A DNA stretch of 59,984 nucleotides. It comes from Prevotella sp. (GTDB lineage: Bacteria; Bacteroidota; Bacteroidia; Bacteroidales; Bacteroidaceae). A program made the translations under genes and the position numbers. The stretch covers positions 1 to 59,984 of the forward strand of contig JAFZRU010000022.1 of assembly GCA_017619755.1 (NCBI GenBank), given 5' to 3'. The notes beneath the pieces are model-generated. The model had not been told where the DNA came from. It searched no databases and was given only the letters and a program-made list of their open reading frames with translations. This document shows positions 59,301 through 59,984 of this stretch, piece by piece. Numbering within the stretch: position 1 is the first letter of the stretch; each line of letters begins with the position of its first letter.

Positions 59301-59984
59301 CAGCGCCAGTTCCATGTCGCTCAACAACTACGACTTCACCGACGTCTCCAGTTTCAAGGTGAGCGGCGTCGTCTATTATGCCGGCACCGACGTGCCGGTG
59401 GACAGCGTAATGTTCGCCGTGGACGGCACAACATGCATGGCAGATGGGAAAATTATCTATACCAACGCCAATGGCGAATACACCATCAGCGTTCCCATCG
59501 GCTTCCACCGCATCAACGCCTCCCGTGCCGGTCACACTTTTGTGAATGAAGGACGCTATCCGTCAGGGCCGGGCACCACTTACGAGTTCCGCAAGGAAGA
59601 GACGATCAATTTCACCGACAACACCCTGGCGCATTTTGGCGGGCGTGTCACCGGCAGCTCCATCGAGGGCATCAAGCCCCTGGGCTACGGCGTGAGCAAG
59701 AACACCATCGGACAGGCCACCCTGCAGCTCGAGGCCATCGATTACCCGCAGTGCCGCCTCAATGTGGTTGAGAATGTCAACGGGCTGGTGACGGAGATTG
59801 TCAACAATCCGGAGAACGCCCCCGTGGAGAGCTTCACTGAATTTGTGGAAAGCGAGTCGTGGCGCGCCGGTGGCGACGCCAACGCGATGCGATACATCTA
59901 TGTCAAGACCGACCCGAAGACGGGCGAGTTCAGCGCCATGCTGCCTCCCCTTCGCTACCGTGTGAGCAGCGTGACCTTCGAGCA
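56326..59984 (+). CDS. Giant secreted protein (LamG-like and regulatory-like domains), 3' end outside window
   Basis: An open frame of 1219 codons runs off the window without a stop. A signal peptide (MKHSLHCFGALLVALLLYATDLPVMAG) is followed by ~570 residues of beta-rich sequence, a fibronectin type III-like stretch (~580-680, SDGIHLTWKANQVG...YYEYCVEAYG), and a LamG/concanavalin-like domain (~735-900: WSLQMWVKPDD, then FTGYVDEVRLWNKALSEKEV). Carboxypeptidase regulatory-like beta-sandwich repeats follow (NENGEYVIRGIP; VSGVVYYAGTDVPVDSVMF; NANGEYTISVPIG). It is probably a surface adhesin or carbohydrate binder exported by type IX secretion. The first half is AT-richer than the second. Confidence 0.8.
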   Translation, partial: MKHSLHCFGALLVALLLYATDLPVMAGTNRDCGPYSYYGDGWSASFEVKFDENENLSYSYSWWTGEGAKDMTLRLKHVDISRNATCTSEYPGFDVELGVSAVQKKGMEYRNTDFDYYLVNDNGTELLVGHGYFDKDDSENFQLDNKSGSGLIELSHPALYRKGSKDTEYEHKINTRVSLSQDAYNQGYKHLRVKGRSKYYKDPSWHTDVIIYVWFNYYIELKEPAYETLPEPEYAWKSPTELMLTFRGDKLPKVNSSQMEDTNGSTRLGMRNNGVTQSSVKSNFTLELWDETETNLINKNNFEIDGYESKSFTINVPKNQSFKVKVTSKSTYKVTVKNAYYRNKAWSDGKRTLTNSSKEKSYTKSFNNQGIDLQFTFNQVKGNTTLSWPRDLKMPKDPSVYIYRTTLNEDGSYASNREELGYTTKNTFQDNADRGMEWGKKYRYEAVVLAKEWIDNGFKVPTDPEVLPDCNSTECFVNTSPILPIHLTQDMSEVEKIKIGWDFQGIPEKETDLNFRIHRLNSDGTEEMDYGSVTVRRKDGHANFIDDKPASNCEVYKYFVQLDLIDNNLHYYSDTLTARITASTSITNVEVSKGTASDGIHLTWKANQVGANPTTYLVKRRIVGSKEWSTIYTVAGTTDEYTFLDVESEPGRYYEYCVEAYGANCEDSDDLLLTDSRIEPGFGQASGTITGRVSFDTGTAVDNVKVNLLRSDDEANGNVQFYSRQILQDGGGVAWKTTADKVKEVIGAQNDWSLQMWVKPDDIQSTDMILLVDVADILKLGLQKDNDTDADYRLVWLDSSQGAAPVAICDSIPTDEYSQVTFIHNSDTLIAYVNGKLKGTTILQAKENVYESLSGDVSVNFCGDNFTGYVDEVRLWNKALSEKEVVNTWGRIISGREDGLKLYWPFDEGLAEYAFDFSRTGGVANSNHPSVGFSQLSNVTPTSTQLGLYGVTNENGEYVIRGIPFTGSGTGYTVLPELGVHEFSPQTRNGFISASSMSLNNYDFTDVSSFKVSGVVYYAGTDVPVDSVMFAVDGTTCMADGKIIYTNANGEYTISVPIGFHRINASRAGHTFVNEGRYPSGPGTTYEFRKEETINFTDNTLAHFGGRVTGSSIEGIKPLGYGVSKNTIGQATLQLEAIDYPQCRLNVVENVNGLVTEIVNNPENAPVESFTEFVESESWRAGGDANAMRYIYVKTDPKTGEFSAMLPPLRYRVSSVTFE

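Noticed and set aside
1-59984. tRNA or rRNA genes
   Set aside because: No cloverleaf with a TTCGA-type T arm and no rRNA core sequence was noticed on either strand; a covariance search could still find one.

Overview
The window looks like a chromosomal piece of a Bacteroidota bacterium, most likely Prevotella or a close relative. The reasons are Bacteroidota-type promoters (-7 box TAnnTTTG, sometimes a -33 TTTG-like box 19-22 bp upstream), type IX secretion genes (porU, porV), cargo with type IX C-terminal sorting signals, BspA-like leucine-rich repeats, and the gene order rplM-rpsI-rpsB-tsf. Identification rests on reading translated proteins by eye; no database was searched.

Layout. (1) 1-860: a perfect hairpin, a 14-bp direct repeat resembling insertion-sequence end repeats, and a DUF4143 protein gene that has lost its 5' half. 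(2) 864-8545: an AT-rich minus-strand operon of ten genes, nearly all encoding exported proteins. It holds an intact caspase-fold peptidase, a second caspase-fold protein without the catalytic His and Cys, two paralogous beta-barrel-like proteins and a tandem pair of 214-residue proteins. This is the best candidate here for an undescribed system. (3) 8546-9214: a long gap with promoters in both directions and a possible small RNA or attenuator. (4) 9215-21242: GC-rich pectin (rhamnogalacturonan) degradation genes: PL11, GH105, a GH43-like/GH51 fusion and a PL10-GalM fusion, with a Sel1-repeat protein, an outer membrane protein and an M20 peptidase. (5) 21256-26337: the minus-strand operon dut / TPR / DUF4292 lipoprotein / EnvC-like. 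(6) 26566-33904: a leucine-rich-repeat lipoprotein, a membrane-embedded AraC-type regulator, and a divergent pair of secreted proteins, one with tandem PPC-like repeats. (7) 34051-44278: GH2, a C-type-lectin-like secreted protein, asd, a VTC/DUF4956/DUF2490 trio and a GH30 xylanase with a sorting domain. (8) 44369-53457: ribosomal protein and EF-Ts genes, an FAH-family protein, porU, porV and ispF. (9) 53521-59984: a well-delimited candidate small RNA, two glycosyltransferases, and a giant secreted LamG/carboxypeptidase-regulatory-like protein cut off by the window end.

How it fits together. The carbohydrate genes suggest a plant cell wall polysaccharide degrader that attacks the rhamnogalacturonan backbone, arabinan side chains, homogalacturonan and glucuronoxylan. 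PorU and PorV would process and export the proteins with sorting domains. A separate theme is a family of 9-10 bp tandem repeats in gene junctions, one array of which lies in frame inside the AraC-type regulator gene.
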